Shown here one piece after another: positions 18,590-30,000 of a DNA stretch of 64,000 nucleotides (positions are counted from its first letter, which is position 1; every line of letters starts with the position of its first letter). Made by a program: the position numbers and the translations under genes. The notes beneath the pieces are model-generated. The model had not been told where the DNA came from, made no database searches, and was given only the letters and a program-made list of their open reading frames with translations. This stretch comes from Trichomonas tenax. Its lineage: Eukaryota > Parabasalia > Trichomonadida > Trichomonadidae. The stretch spans positions 1-64,000 of the forward strand of contig JALKBU010000053.1 in NCBI GenBank assembly GCA_023091735.1. The letters are read 5' to 3'.

Positions 18590-21481
18590 TTATATTTTGA
18601 TAGGTATATTGAATTGTTCGAAGAATTCTCCAATGTCCAAACATGCTGTTAAGATATGAGGAGCCTGTGATGTCCCTGAGGGATCAACAGTGACCCTCAA
18701 GTAATTTCTGAGATGTTTGAATGGAATGATTGCATCATTCTTGAATTCTTCTGGGACTTGATAGAAGAGGTCATTTATTGTGCTGTTCACAAGCTCTGGA
18801 TTTGTTCTTGCAAAATTCAAAATAACTTTCGCTATTGATACCAATTTTAGTCTTTTGATGATCAATGCTGCAAGACAAAACTTGAAAATATCAACTCTCA
18901 AGTCATCTGGGACTTGATCTCTTAAACGGAACTCTGTGACAGTTGTTAGGTAGCTTCCCATAACATTAATAGCGCTGTTGATTGCTTGTTCAGCATCGAT
19001 ACTTAAAATGACTTTTGTTGCTTCGATCTGATGGTGCTGAATTTCGCTCTCTTGCTCAAAGAATATTGATGGAACTTCTTGAAGCATCGATGTCAGAAGA
19101 TCCATGTATCTCATAGCAAGCTTTGGCGTATTTGAAACTGAATCAAGAGGAATTAACATCATTCTCTCTAAAACTTTCGTGATTATATCTCTGAAGTCAG
19201 TCATTTTGTATATCTCTAAAACTCCGATATTGATATGCGGCGAGTCAATTATATTTTTAAGGACTTGCATCGTGAAAGCAAGGAGCTTGAAAACAGGTAT
19301 AGAGTTCGGTATCTCTGCTATCCTAACAAGATATAGCTTAAGAATTTGTGTTAAGAAAGTGAAGCAAAAGATCGAATCTTCACTTAAACATGGAAGTTTT
19401 GCATTTTTCGTGGCTTCACTGAAGACGATCAAGAATTTAATCAATGCATTCAATGCATTTTCATGTGTCTCTTTATTTGAAACCAATTCTTTAAATGCAT
19501 CAAAATAATTTTCTTTGATAACAGAAATCAAAAATTCAAACTTACATTTTGGTGATGAAACAGCACCAGCAAGCATATAATAAATGATTGGATTCATGCG
19601 ATCATTAGCAAACATTGATCCGATTATATTGAGCATTGTTAAGATTCTATTCGCATCAGGCATCGAATATCCAAGAGTAAACAAATAATTAAAATATTCG
19701 CGTGTTTTTCTCTTCGGTGCATCATAGTTTAAAAAAAAATCAATCTTGAGAAGAAGCTCAAAGAATGCATCATCCATTGCTATGATTTGTAGAGGCTGCT
19801 CTTTGTATTTCGAGAAATCCAATAAATCCATGATTGGCTCTGCGAGTTCTGGAATAACTTTAGAACCTTGAACTTCTGAAAGGAATCTTCTGAGAAAATC
19901 GAGAATCAATGAACTGTTATTAGATAAATATATCAAACGATCAGGATCAGTGTTAGACAACAAGACCTTGAAAACAAGCTGGAAGAACTCAAGAAGAGAT
20001 AACTCTAAAGATAAAATATTTGTATCGTAATTTTCTGGTGTTATTGGAGGCAAATTTATCAATAATTCGTGAACTTTTGCGAGTAATTCTGTGAATAAAA
20101 CAGGATCTTTGAAGTAATCTAAGCACTTTGTTATATATGATAAATAAAACGCTGTCTTGATGCAGTCTTGGCGCTCAATTGATAAAACTAATAATGAATT
20201 TACGTGATCGAATGAATGTCGAACTTTGTCAACAGTAACAGATTTCTTTGTAGCGTTTCCTTCTTCAAGTTCAACTTCAATTGTTTCGACATTGAGTTTA
20301 TGCAAATCGAGTATAATATTCTGTAGATTGCTTGATCTATCATTGACGAACACTTCTAAGACTTCTGAACTGAAATCGATATTAAACAAAGTGTTTTCTA
20401 TCTGTTGACATGATGTCTTGATTATTTTCGTCAATTGGAACAAGTTCCGCATTCTCACAGTGCCTTTAGGCTTTGTTGTTTGCTCTGTGAAGAAGCTCAA
20501 AACAATTTCTGCGAGGTTTGGTGCATTCATTAATATCGTTGGTGTTAAAACGAAGAAAGCAGGATTTCCATATGATTTATAAAATGCTTCTCCGAGATCA
20601 TCGAATTTTGGATTGATATCAGGTAAAAGAAATCTCAATTTTTTGCAGACAGTGACATAGTAAGGAAGGTAATCTATTTCTGATCTTTTTTCGTTGAATA
20701 TTGCTGTGATTCGTATCAAAACTTCAGCAACAAAGTTATCACGACTTAATTGATCTTTTCCAAATGATGAAATCGGTGATTCAAGAAGAATACTGATGAT
20801 TTTGAGACCTAATATTGGTATATCTCCATTGGACTGTTCAATCATATCAAAAAACGTGTTAACACCGCCAAATGAATAAATTTGTTCCATGATTGCGTTT
20901 GGAATCAAAATGGATGTTCCAGATCTACAGCAGTTCAAATAGTTATACATTAAATCGAGAATACTATGCAATAATTCGACTGTTGTTATACTATTTGATA
21001 ATATTGGTCTTGTAGCGATTTCAAACATATATTCAAAACCTTGGATAGAGTTATTTAAGGAAATAATCGATGAACATAGTGAAATTGCTAACATTAAACC
21101 GAATTTGTCGATATTCGCTAAATTTTGAACGAATTCAGGAACTTGGTTGAGTTGAAATTTGAAGGCTTTCATAAATAGCTTCGCCAGAATTGAAATTATT
21201 GCAGGATTTCTAAGAAATTGGCGATTATCGATAAAATAATTGCCAAAAAATGAATGTAGAGCATTTCTTTCCGGTTCAGTATACGAAACTTTCGAATTTA
21301 TCATTGACAAAGCGAAAATCACGCTATTAGGTGAAAGGAAATTTGATGAAGTTAATTCAATTAAATGTTCTGTTATATTTTCAGTGCTCAACATCGCTTC
21401 TATCTGTTCCTGGACAGATTTATCGCCTTCAGAAAGAGAATTTAATGATTTGACCCAGTTCTCGAACTCTGAAGGATTCAT
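18590..21481 (-). CDS. Exportin-like HEAT-repeat protein (importin-beta superfamily)
   Basis: 963 residues, all-helical, from ATG 21481. The first 110 residues have the exportin opening pattern: a helix (FENWVKSLN), a stretch measuring repeats, then helices ending FFGNYFIDNRQFLRNPAI-ISILAKLFMKAFKF. In exportin-7 and exportin-4 this is the arginine- and leucine-rich N-terminal Ran-binding region. The rest is continuous amphipathic helix pairs of about 40-50 residues, without known catalytic motifs. Length is close to the 1,000-1,150 usual for exportins. The expected role is nuclear export with Ran-GTP; the cargo is unknown. A TCATTT initiator-like word lies 12 bases upstream of the ATG (21493-21498, minus). 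The family call rests on fold and N-terminal pattern only. Confidence 0.5.
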   Translation of the reverse strand: MNPSEFENWVKSLNSLSEGDKSVQEQIEAMLSTENITEHLIELTSSNFLSPNSVIFALSMINSKVSYTEPERNALHSFFGNYFIDNRQFLRNPAIISILAKLFMKAFKFQLNQVPEFVQNLANIDKFGLMLAISLCSSIISLNNSIQGFEYMFEIATRPILSNSITTVELLHSILDLMYNYLNCCRSGTSILIPNAIMEQIYSFGGVNTFFDMIEQSNGDIPILGLKIISILLESPISSFGKDQLSRDNFVAEVLIRITAIFNEKRSEIDYLPYYVTVCKKLRFLLPDINPKFDDLGEAFYKSYGNPAFFVLTPTILMNAPNLAEIVLSFFTEQTTKPKGTVRMRNLFQLTKIIKTSCQQIENTLFNIDFSSEVLEVFVNDRSSNLQNIILDLHKLNVETIEVELEEGNATKKSVTVDKVRHSFDHVNSLLVLSIERQDCIKTAFYLSYITKCLDYFKDPVLFTELLAKVHELLINLPPITPENYDTNILSLELSLLEFFQLVFKVLLSNTDPDRLIYLSNNSSLILDFLRRFLSEVQGSKVIPELAEPIMDLLDFSKYKEQPLQIIAMDDAFFELLLKIDFFLNYDAPKRKTREYFNYLFTLGYSMPDANRILTMLNIIGSMFANDRMNPIIYYMLAGAVSSPKCKFEFLISVIKENYFDAFKELVSNKETHENALNALIKFLIVFSEATKNAKLPCLSEDSIFCFTFLTQILKLYLVRIAEIPNSIPVFKLLAFTMQVLKNIIDSPHINIGVLEIYKMTDFRDIITKVLERMMLIPLDSVSNTPKLAMRYMDLLTSMLQEVPSIFFEQESEIQHHQIEATKVILSIDAEQAINSAINVMGSYLTTVTEFRLRDQVPDDLRVDIFKFCLAALIIKRLKLVSIAKVILNFARTNPELVNSTINDLFYQVPEEFKNDAIIPFKHLRNYLRVTVDPSGTSQAPHILTACLDIGEFFEQFNIPIKI

Positions 21482-22488
21482 TCATAATAATGAAATGAGT
21501 CAATACTTGTTTTCTTCATATCTCATTATATAAAAATGTTCAAAACAACCCAGCATATAAACCGACTAATATCTTTAGTGTATATTATAATTATAACAAA
21601 ATAATTATAATAAACATAAAATTGATGGAGATATTAGATAATTTTTATTCACAAGAATAGCAATTTATGGATTTGCTTCAAACTTATGAAATAGGCCCCC
21701 ATATTCTATTTGATGAAGAGTTGCCATCAAAATTTTGAAAAAATCTCTTTTTAATATCTATATATATATCTATATATCAAAACATTTTTCAAATTTTAAG
21801 TCATATCATTGTCTATTAATATGAAATGATTTGACTATAACTTTATCGTATACAATAAACAAAAAAATGAAAAAATGTATTTCATTTTAAAAATGTATTC
21901 ACAAGGGTAAGCTAATGATTATTTAACTCGCGGTGATTAAAGCATCTATTCTATATGAATATAAATGGTTAAACACGCAATCTTATAATCATTTAGCAAA
22001 GAAATATTTTCCTTTCAATCTAAAATGAGGAAGTGCAAACTTTGGCAAATTATGGTATACATGACTCCCATTATTATGGTTATAACCATACCCAATAGTT
22101 ACATGTATTGTACTTCGTCCAAATGAATATATTTCATTGATGTTTGCAGGTGTATTTTTAGAGATAACGCGTAATTTTTTCTTCCGGAAACTCATCAAAA
22201 ATAAAATGCTAACATTTTTTATCAAACAAAACAATGAAAATCAGAATAGAATTGAAATATAAACGAGAGATATCTGATTTGTCAGAAAAATAGATATTTT
22301 CAAAATAATCAAAAAATGAGTCGTTAAAATCTGAAAAATATTTCCATCAACATTTTTAGTCACAGATTTTGTGTGATAAAAATTTAGAATAGAGATATGA
22401 TATATGAAATTGCAATGATGATATTTATCAAAAAAATGAAAAATCGAAAAGATTTTTAAATAAACTGAGAGAATCAAACAAATCAAAA
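21482..22488. other. Divergent spacer, mostly empty
   Basis: 1.0 kb between the exportin-like gene (minus) and the P0-like gene (plus). Very AT-rich. An 81-codon frame on the minus strand (21989-22234) has a compositionally normal middle part, but I recognise nothing and do not call it. Confidence 0.4.
21493..21498 (-). promoter_or_regulatory. Inr-like TCATTT upstream of exportin-like gene
   Basis: Matches the trichomonad initiator consensus TCAYTW, 11 bases from the ATG on the minus strand. Confidence 0.45.
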
Positions 22489-23448
22489 ATGGTAGACGAG
22501 AAAATCATACTCAAGAAGAAGATCAACTACTGCACAAAGATCACATCTCTTTGCAGGAAGTAAAAGAAGATCGCCGTAGTTTGATCTTCGAATGTCACAG
22601 CATCGCAGATGTTGAAGATCAGAGCAGATTTGTTGACCGATGCAGAGATCGTCTTCGGAAAGAACTCCCTCATGAGGCGCGCTGTAGATCATCTCAAAGG
22701 AGAGATCCCAGGGCTCGCTGGAATCGAGAAGCATCTGTACAACGGTGCAGGTCTCATGTTCACTAAAGGAACATTCAAGAGGATCAAAGATGTCATCGAC
22801 TCGAACTGCGCAGGTTCAGCTGCGAATGTCGGAGCGATCGCGCCATGCGACGTCATCCTGAATCCGATGAGGACATCGATGTCTCCGAACGACATCAAGA
22901 TTCTGCACGCACTCAACATACAATGCAAGATATTCAAGGGAGCAATCAAGATCACAGGAGAGAAGCATCTGATCTACGAAGGACAGAAAGTCGGCGCATC
23001 TGAGGCGAACACTCTCAACATCCTCGGAATAATGCCTTTCTTGTACACACTCAAGATAATCGCTCTGTACGACAACGGGAACATGTGCGATCCTTCGATC
23101 CTCGCAATCACAGAGAACGTTCTCTCGGAGAAGTTCATGAGAGGTCTTCTCAACGTTTCGTGCGCATCACTCGCGATTGGATATCCATGCGCCGCATCTG
23201 CACAGCACAAAGTTGGAAATGCTTTCACAAACGTTTCTGCAATCGCGATCGCAATCGAGCACCAAATGAGGCAGATCGCGTTCATCCAGAACCTCCTCGC
23301 TGACCCAGAAGCACTCGCAGCTGCGAACAAGGCGCACGGAGCATCGCAATCCAACACAGCAGCCAACATTTCAAATCATAAAGAGGAAGAGAAAGAAGAG
23401 ATTACAATGGATGTCAACCTCAGCTCAATTTTCGACTTTGAAGTTTGA
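22489..23448 (+). pseudogene. Divergent ribosomal stalk protein P0-like gene with two in-frame stops
   Basis: From ATG 22489 the frame reads MVDEKIILKKKINYCTKITSLCRK, stop TAA (22561-22563), KKIAVV, stop TGA (22582-22584), then SSNVTASQMLKIRADL and an uninterrupted frame to 23448. Both sides of each stop are in the same frame and match the P0/L10 family (KKIAVV-x-SSNVTASQM, the GKNSLMRRA rRNA-binding patch, KVGASEANTLNILGI). The P0 body (to about residue 260 of the whole) is intact. The C-terminus ends FDFEV and lacks the conserved acidic DDMGFGLFD-type stalk peptide that recruits GTPase factors. The base composition is that of a well-expressed gene. The intact piece downstream could start at ATG 22609 (279 residues) but would lack the first strand. 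It is either a recent pseudogene of a P0 paralogue or a sequence error. Confidence 0.75.
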
Positions 23449-23513
23449 AACTAAACTAAATCAATGACTCAACAAAACTCTATATTTTTTTGATAGTATT
23501 AACAATATCTTTA

Positions 23514-25000
23514 TTATGATGATGATTCCTGAGGGTCAGAGAGCTGTTCTTCTTCATTGTTTGTTTCTGTGTCCTTTTCTTGAATATCTTCTGAAACTGG
23601 ATTTTCTTCTTCAACCGCGGATTGCTGAATCTCTTCTTCCTCTTGGTTCTCCTCTTCCTTCTTATTTCTATGTTCTTCGTTATCCTCCTGTTCATCGTTT
23701 TGGTCGTCATCAGGCTCTTCTGCTTGATTTTCGGCGCCATCAAGTTCGCTGACACTACTAACAAACAAACCTTGCGATTTCAGCAATCGATACATCTCTC
23801 TCATCGCTCTCGCTTGCTTAGGAGCGAATGAAACTGCGATATCAGCAGTCATCTTCCCTCTAAAGATGAATTCACGAATCAGCAAATCTTTCTGTCTCAA
23901 GTAGTCCAATGATTGCATATCGAAGTTTTGGCACAAAGCGTTCTCAGCGGGCGTCAATAACTGCTTATCGTGAGAGGCCTTGTACTCAGGAGACTCCACC
24001 TTTTGTGCTACTTCTCTATTCCACTTCTCTATTGCTGCAGGAGTGAGTTTATCATCCTTCGATAACTGTTCAAGTTGATTAAACATTAAACCTTCATCGC
24101 GTGTGACAACGCCATTCTCCCACCACGAATGCAACATATTGAGGTTTCTCTTTAGAGCCATCTCCTTTTCGATTGCTTCTGCAAACTCTTTGAGATAATC
24201 TTTATCTAATATTTGTGCTAATGGTAATAATTGTTCCTCTATTGCTTTGTTTTCTTTCGTCTGTTGTCCGAAACCTTTAAATTCTTCGTCAAGTAAGTTA
24301 TAATCTAAAGCGAATTTAATTCTTTCTTCTCTTGTTTCAACGATGTCGCTATATGTGCGTAAAGCATTCAACTTCTCCATAAAAGCCTGTTCATCGTTAT
24401 CATCCGCTGTAAAAGTGATTCCATAAATTCCCTGTTCAGCATCTGTTTGAAATTCATATTCAAACTCGCATCTGTTCGGCATCCAACCGGCAAATTCCGC
24501 TGGTGTCGTTCTTTCGCGTTTATTCTGCTCAGCCAAATTTCTTTCAGCGGCTATCGAAGGAAGGGAGTCCTGTGGATCCGTGCAATAGTCCGGAGGCGGC
24601 GGAAGAACCGCTGGCGGTTGTACTTCGGTTGGTGGCATCGGCGCGTTTGGATTTTCGACGAATATTTGAATATAATGAGCTTTGCATTGCTCAGCTGTCT
24701 TAGTTTTCAGTAAATTTGATATTTCCTGCCAATTTCCAAAACCACACTTCTGTAATGCGTTCAGAAATATGTTTTCTTCCTCGGATGTCCAATCTTCCGC
24801 GTAAATAGGAGGCAAAACAGGGTCCAAAACCACAAAAGGATGCATCCTCATGTGGCTTTGAGACTCACTGCCCACTCCAAAGCATTCCATGCATTGATTG
24901 AAGCCTTTGCATTTTGTGCATTTGATGTAAACTTCGCTCGAAATGTCCCTGTGGCAGGTGGAACATGTCCTCCCTATGTACTGCAGCTCGTCCCCGACAT
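23514..25000 (-). CDS. ADA2: ADA2 transcriptional adaptor (ZZ-SANT-SWIRM), frame break near the start
   Basis: The domains of ADA2, the GCN5-acetyltransferase partner in SAGA-type complexes, are present in order. A ZZ zinc finger lies in the open frame at about 24965-24850 (CSTCHRDISSEV, KCTKCKGFNQCMECF, HMRMH). A SANT domain follows (residues about 31-76 counted from the ATG at 24890; DWTSEEENIFLNALQKCGFG-NW). A middle region contains the GWMPNRCEFEYEF motif, and a SWIRM domain spans about 310-378. A Glu-rich tail follows. The ZZ part is in frame with the rest, but no ATG opens it. The natural ATG at 25000 (MSG...) is one base out of phase at a GGGG run (24992-24995). One more G would give MSGDELQY joined to the ZZ. 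Starting at 24890 would lose most of the finger. Confidence 0.8.
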
Positions 25001-25092
25001 TTATTCTCTGTTTTCTTTCAGAGGATAAACAAGGCGGCGAAGTTAAGTGGAGCGTTGAAAAAAATGTGAACCTTTGGTGATAAATAAATCAT

Positions 25093-25567
25093 GCATTTAC
25101 ATACGATATCTATTATTGTGCAATTTCGATTAAATAATCTTTCGAAAACTCGCATTTTTCTTCATTTTTAAATTATTTTTGATATTTTTTACCTTTTTTT
25201 ATTCTGAATTTTTATATTTTTTAGAACTAGAATGAAAAATTAATCAAATAATATTATGCCCTGTAAAAATTTACATGACAAATTTTATTTAAAAAATTAT
25301 TTCTAAATTTTCTTACTGAATAGACTTAAATGTCAATGTATACTTATAGTGATATCAAAATTTCAACGTTTACTTGCTGGAAATGAGAGATATTCAAGAG
25401 ATTTCAATAGCTTCTTACTGGATTATCATAGTTTACTGGTGAGTTCAAAGCTTCAATGTTTACGTTCTGTAAATGAGTTATATATATGATGATTCATTCA
25501 AGTAATGGAAGGAAAATCAAGCTAGAATAAAATAAGTAATATGACTCTGATTCAATGATTTCTGTGT
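25093..25567. other. Spacer with one recurrent motif
   Basis: AT-rich DNA between ADA2 and the broken BspA-like gene. It holds TTTACATGACA at 25270-25280, the reverse form of the recurrent motif, about 270 bases upstream of the ADA2 start and in its orientation. Nothing else is seen. Confidence 0.45.
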
Positions 25568-26690
25568 TTAAGTTAAATACTCGAACGGGAGGCAGTTGGT
25601 GTAGTCCTTAACAACATTTTTACCAAACGCTGATGTGCTTGGATAATCAGGTAATACATGAACTGTTGTTATATTTCCTGTTGCAGAAAATGTGAGTTTT
25701 CCACAATAGTATAGATCAGTAATTTGCGTGCTATAAAATGCTTGACTCTCAAAAAGCATGAGTGAACCAGGGAAGTACACACTTTGAATTTTTGTATATT
25801 CGAATGCTTTAGAACTTATGTTTTGGAGGGTATCTGGAAGTTTGATTGTTTTCAATTTCAAACAACCATAAATAACTAGTCTAGGAAATTCTTTAAAAAC
25901 ACATTGAGATAAATCAAGATACTCGAGATTATCGCATTCTCTGATTGAAGAGTCTTCAATGACATTGATTGGTAAATCAATAGTCAGACTATCAAATGTG
26001 GTTGCTGAAAAACCAGCAATTCCTGAGATCTTTCGAGCACTGCGTTCAATCGGAGATACGCAGTTTGGTGGATATGCGACTAATGTTCTGAAGTTATCTG
26101 TATAAACAATTCCATTTTTGATAACAAAATTAGCATTCTCGCTTTCGTAAGACTCAATATAATGTAAATCTCCAATAGATCCAATATCATAATCGTTAAG
26201 ATTCTTATGAAATTTAAATCTTTTTAAATTGCTGGAGGCAAATGATCGTCTCGACAATGATATAAGCGTATCAGGAAATATTACTTCTTCAACTTTTGAG
26301 TATTTCAAATACGTATCCCCCAGCAAATGTCGTAAGTTTCGTATTTGACAAGTCAGCAATCTTTATAGAAGCAGATTGAAATGCATATTTATTTATTATC
26401 TGCAAATTCGATGGAAATTGAAATTGAGTGAACAAAGTATTAGAAAAAGCATTTTGTCCAATTGATGTTATAGAGTCTGGAACTGTGAGAGATGTAAATC
26501 GACATCCTGAGAATGCATTATTCGATATAATTGAAACAGGTAAATTTTGATAAAAATCTTGAATTGTGACAGAGTCAGTGTAATACCGATCACTGATAGC
26601 AATTGAAGATCCATCACCGACGTTTGCATGATCACCTGCAACATAGTATTGAATACTAATTGATGCATTTAAATTTCTATTAAAGAACAT
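25568..26690 (-). pseudogene. BspA-like leucine-rich-repeat protein split by a frameshift
   Basis: Two overlapping frames encode one BspA-type protein. The upstream part (ATG 26690 to about 26300) has repeats such as ISNNAFSGCRFTSLTVPD and IGQNAFSNTLFTQFQFPS. The downstream part (from about 26330 to 25568) continues with VEEVIFPDTLISLSRRSF and about eight more repeats, ending KDYTNCLPFEYLT. The switch lies in the 26289-26359 overlap, where one frame reads TTFAGGYVF and the other GDTYLKYSK. A single one-base change would explain it, so a sequencing error is possible. The N-terminus lacks an obvious signal peptide, and no membrane anchor follows. Confidence 0.7.
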
Positions 26691-26748
26691 TTAAATAAAG
26701 AAATTGAGGGGAAAATAATCGTAAAAGTGGGAATAATTATTTAGTCGC

Positions 26749-27780
26749 ATGTTTGCTTTCTTCTTTTTGCTTTGTTCGTGCGAGGAACAGACGAAAAAGA
26801 AGCTCAAAGTTGGATACGCGAAGACACTGACAGACAGTTATTTCACGAAATTCGTCGAAAATCGTAAAAATAAGAAAGAAATTTGGGTTATTATGCTTCA
26901 CACAGAAGGAAACAAGTTTTCTGACGAAGCATTCCCTAAATTCATCAAAGCGTCAAACTTAGCTGAAGGAATTTTCAGATTCGGCATCGTCTACACTAAA
27001 AGAAACCCATTAACAGCAAGAAAGTTTGTTGTCAAGTCCGTTCCATCGTTTTGGGTATTCCACGAGGAAGGAAAGACAGAATACGTCGGTGACGGAGAGC
27101 CATCTGACATTATTAACTTCTGCGCCGAATATTTGTATGATTACACACAAGAATTCAACGAAACATGGTTGGAAGGAACAACAAAGTCTCTTGCAGTCCT
27201 CTTCACTGAGAAAGACGTCACACCTAACCTCTGGGTTGGACTTTCAAATTCATTCAATGGAAATCGCAAAGTAAGAATCGGAATCACTCGCGATAACAAT
27301 TTAATGAAGAAATTCGGCGTTACAAAGCCACCAGAGATTCGTTTCATGAATTCAACATTTAATTACACTTATGTTGGTAAAATCGAATTCCGTCAGATAC
27401 AGCGCGATTTGAATGCATTCATTGATAAGACATTACGTGTTCCAGGCGAAATTCCTGATGTTATTCTTCCATCAACTGAATTCTCGAAGCATTGCATTGG
27501 TGGTGTTCATAAGTGCATCATATATACAAAGGATTCAGATGAACTTGGTTGGAACAGATTACGTGATAAATATTCAAGCATGAATTATATTTGGTTCCAA
27601 GGACATAAAGAATTACCATGGAAGTTCCTCAAATCCGGAAACTTCTGGGTTTACAACCCTAATACAGATATGTTGATTAAAATCGACAGTATGAGCAGTG
27701 TTGGTCCAACATTAGAGACTATTTACACCGGCGAAGCAGCCTGGCTCTCAGTGGATCATTATAATAATAATGAACTGTAA
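26749..27780 (+). CDS. ER-type thioredoxin-fold protein lacking CxxC
   Basis: 343 residues from ATG 26749. A short signal peptide (MFAFFFLLCSC, about 1-12) leads into a thioredoxin-like domain (about 35-130). That domain has a WVIMLHTEG strand, the cis-Pro loop VKSVPSFWVFHEEGK (P98) and a typical GDGEPSDIINFC helix. The catalytic C-x-x-C is absent; the aligned position is near TEGNKF. A second, less clear thioredoxin-like unit follows (about 145-235), then a third (about 245-330). The whole resembles redox-inactive PDI-family proteins that bind clients in the ER. No KDEL-type retention tail is seen (ends NNNEL). The gene is complete, with an intergenic spacer on both sides. Confidence 0.6.
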   Translation: MFAFFFLLCSCEEQTKKKLKVGYAKTLTDSYFTKFVENRKNKKEIWVIMLHTEGNKFSDEAFPKFIKASNLAEGIFRFGIVYTKRNPLTARKFVVKSVPSFWVFHEEGKTEYVGDGEPSDIINFCAEYLYDYTQEFNETWLEGTTKSLAVLFTEKDVTPNLWVGLSNSFNGNRKVRIGITRDNNLMKKFGVTKPPEIRFMNSTFNYTYVGKIEFRQIQRDLNAFIDKTLRVPGEIPDVILPSTEFSKHCIGGVHKCIIYTKDSDELGWNRLRDKYSSMNYIWFQGHKELPWKFLKSGNFWVYNPNTDMLIKIDSMSSVGPTLETIYTGEAAWLSVDHYNNNEL

Positions 27781-28739
27781 TTTTATTGTTAATTATATTC
27801 TAAAAATTTCATCTTTATAACATTAATTGAAATAAAGTGTTTGGTTATTCATTATAGGTATTACGAATGGTCTTTGGATTTGTTATGGCCATAAATGATA
27901 TTTTTGACATGTAAATATTTCGTTTGACAATTTATCAATAATATATGTTTTTCGAGGCCGAAATCAAAACAGTGTTATATATAGGAATAGGCAAGTTTAA
28001 ATACACCACGAAAACATTCGATCATTTTTATCCTACAGAGCCTTAAACAGAAGGGGGTGGGGGTGCTGGGAACTTTAAAATCAAAGACGCATATTTTGTG
28101 GGGATACTCTATAGCCCATAGGGATGCTGCGTTTCAGAGCATTCGTCGAAATACGAATCTTGGTGTTCAAAAGATTTCAAGAATCCAAAGTGACGGTTTT
28201 TCCCCAATGGAGCACCAGAGCTCCACAGTTAGACTTCTAAAAGATGTGTGTTGTGGCGTTATGTGCCCATCTGTTTGTTTGGCCTAAATATTGAGAATCT
28301 TGGATTTTTATTAGACTTTGATATTTTCCAAGAAGTCATTTTTCATCTTTTAGTTAAAATATCATACAAAATTTGTCTGTAATATGTGTGTAAATCAGAT
28401 GCATCACAACTTTTGATCTCTTTCCATCCTGAGTTCATCTTATAAACGATTCCAATAGATTTTCATAGATTCTATTATCAATCAAGCATGCTGTAGATTT
28501 GCTATCGATATAGCCTGAAATTGAGCCACAAATTCTAAATATATTTTGCTCCAATTTTATATATGAAGAATTGATGAGAAATAACTTGGATTATGCATAC
28601 AATGACTGAATCATTATGATTTACCTTGAAAAAAAGATATATCTTTATACATTTGAAATATCACTATTAGCCCAAAAGTGAAGTGGTGATTTGACGAAAT
28701 TTATCCTTTTCCAAAAATTGATTATCCCTTTAATAGCTA

Positions 28740-29260
28740 TTATATCTTATGAAGAATCTAAATATCCAAAAATTTTTGCAAAAATCACATTATTTTTATG
28801 CGCCCTCCTTAAACTTAAAAATCAATTTTGACCTTAAAATCATCGAACATAACTTGTGTAGTACACATAAAATTTACATTTTTATTAGGATGAAAGAGAA
28901 ATTTTGATGAATTATATATAAACTTAACATATAGTATCCAAATATCACTTCAAAATAAAAAATAGACTTTAATTATTCAACAAATATTTTTACGAAAGGT
29001 CAATTTGACCTTAAAATTATTAACTTTAACATATGTCACATCTGAAAATGCAATCAAATAAGTCCTTTTTCAAAAGTACAGACATGGTGTTTTCGGTCAA
29101 TTATATATTTACATTATTTATAATATCCAAATATCAATTCAAAATCAAAAAATAGCTATAATAAATTCTCATTATCCTGCGAAAAATAGATTTGACCATA
29201 TATTCTATGAGCACACAGCGTAGAGCATCAAATTATCCATAAATCAAAGTTCAACGCATC
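28740..29260. repeat. Degenerate tandem repeat, unit about 177-187 bp
   Basis: The word ttgaccttaaaat begins near 28828 and recurs near 29005 (177 bp), with a looser tttgaccata near 29191 (187 bp). Between them, atccaaatatcacttcaaaa (near 28937) and atccaaatatcaattcaaaa (near 29122) occupy equal positions in their units. The array is about three units long, and its decay suggests age. Confidence 0.6.
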
Positions 29261-29994
29261 TTTTTATTATTAGAAATCGATAATTTTAATAAATTTAGAT
29301 ATAGTTCATGATGGAATATCTAAATATTAATATATATTATTAATATTAATATACTAATATTATATTATAATCACAATATTTTTGATATTTCTTAAGATTT
29401 TTCAGATACATATATTTACGTGTTAATTTTGTTAATAATTGTCTAAGTTTTTTATCAGAAGTTGAAATATTACATACGAAATTTTTATCAACAAAACAAT
29501 TAGAATAAAGATTTTGAGTTGCTGTCATAATTATTTATTAAAAGAAAAAATATATTAATTTTTTCATAACATATAAAATTATTTTTTATTTTCGCAAATT
29601 TATATGAAACCATTAATAAATCATAACAATAAGAATTTAGATTATTAATTAATAACAAATTATAGAAATTATTGGGATTTCGATGTAAATGATAGGAAAA
29701 TTGTAATAATATGAATTTTTGGGAAATTATAATTGTGGATATTCTCAGATTGCTGATTTTTTGTGGTTAGCCAAATTTTTGGACTACCCCGAAAAATCAC
29801 AATCTGTATACTACTTATTATGAAATGATATAAAAACGCTATGCTTAAAATTTCAAAAATTCAATATTTTTGAGAGAATTTTACAGTCAATCACATCCTG
29901 AACACAGATTAGAGTTTTAAGGAAATATTTATTGATTGAAATTATCGTTTTCAACACAAAATTTGATCGGACATGTTCATCGTTTTTGTCGAAC

Positions 29995-30000
29995 TCATTT
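29995..30000 (+). promoter_or_regulatory. Inr-like TCATTT upstream of the triple PNP gene
   Basis: Fits the trichomonad initiator TCAYTW. Its A (29997) is 12 bases before the ATG at 30009, within the usual short 5' leader. Confidence 0.6.

Noticed and set aside
22561..22600. A mini-intron (gtaaaag...gtag) that would remove the P0-like stops
   Set aside because: Removing it breaks the frame that carries the conserved KKIAVV and SSNVTASQM segments, and the trichomonad 3' splice/branch sequence is absent.
28053..28071. Strong quadruplex-forming sequence
   Set aside because: Only three clear G-runs, so a stable four-stranded form is uncertain. Noted but not called.
28057..28287. 76-codon frame over the G-rich run
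   Set aside because: It starts at GTG, shows no family signature, and sits on repeat-like DNA.
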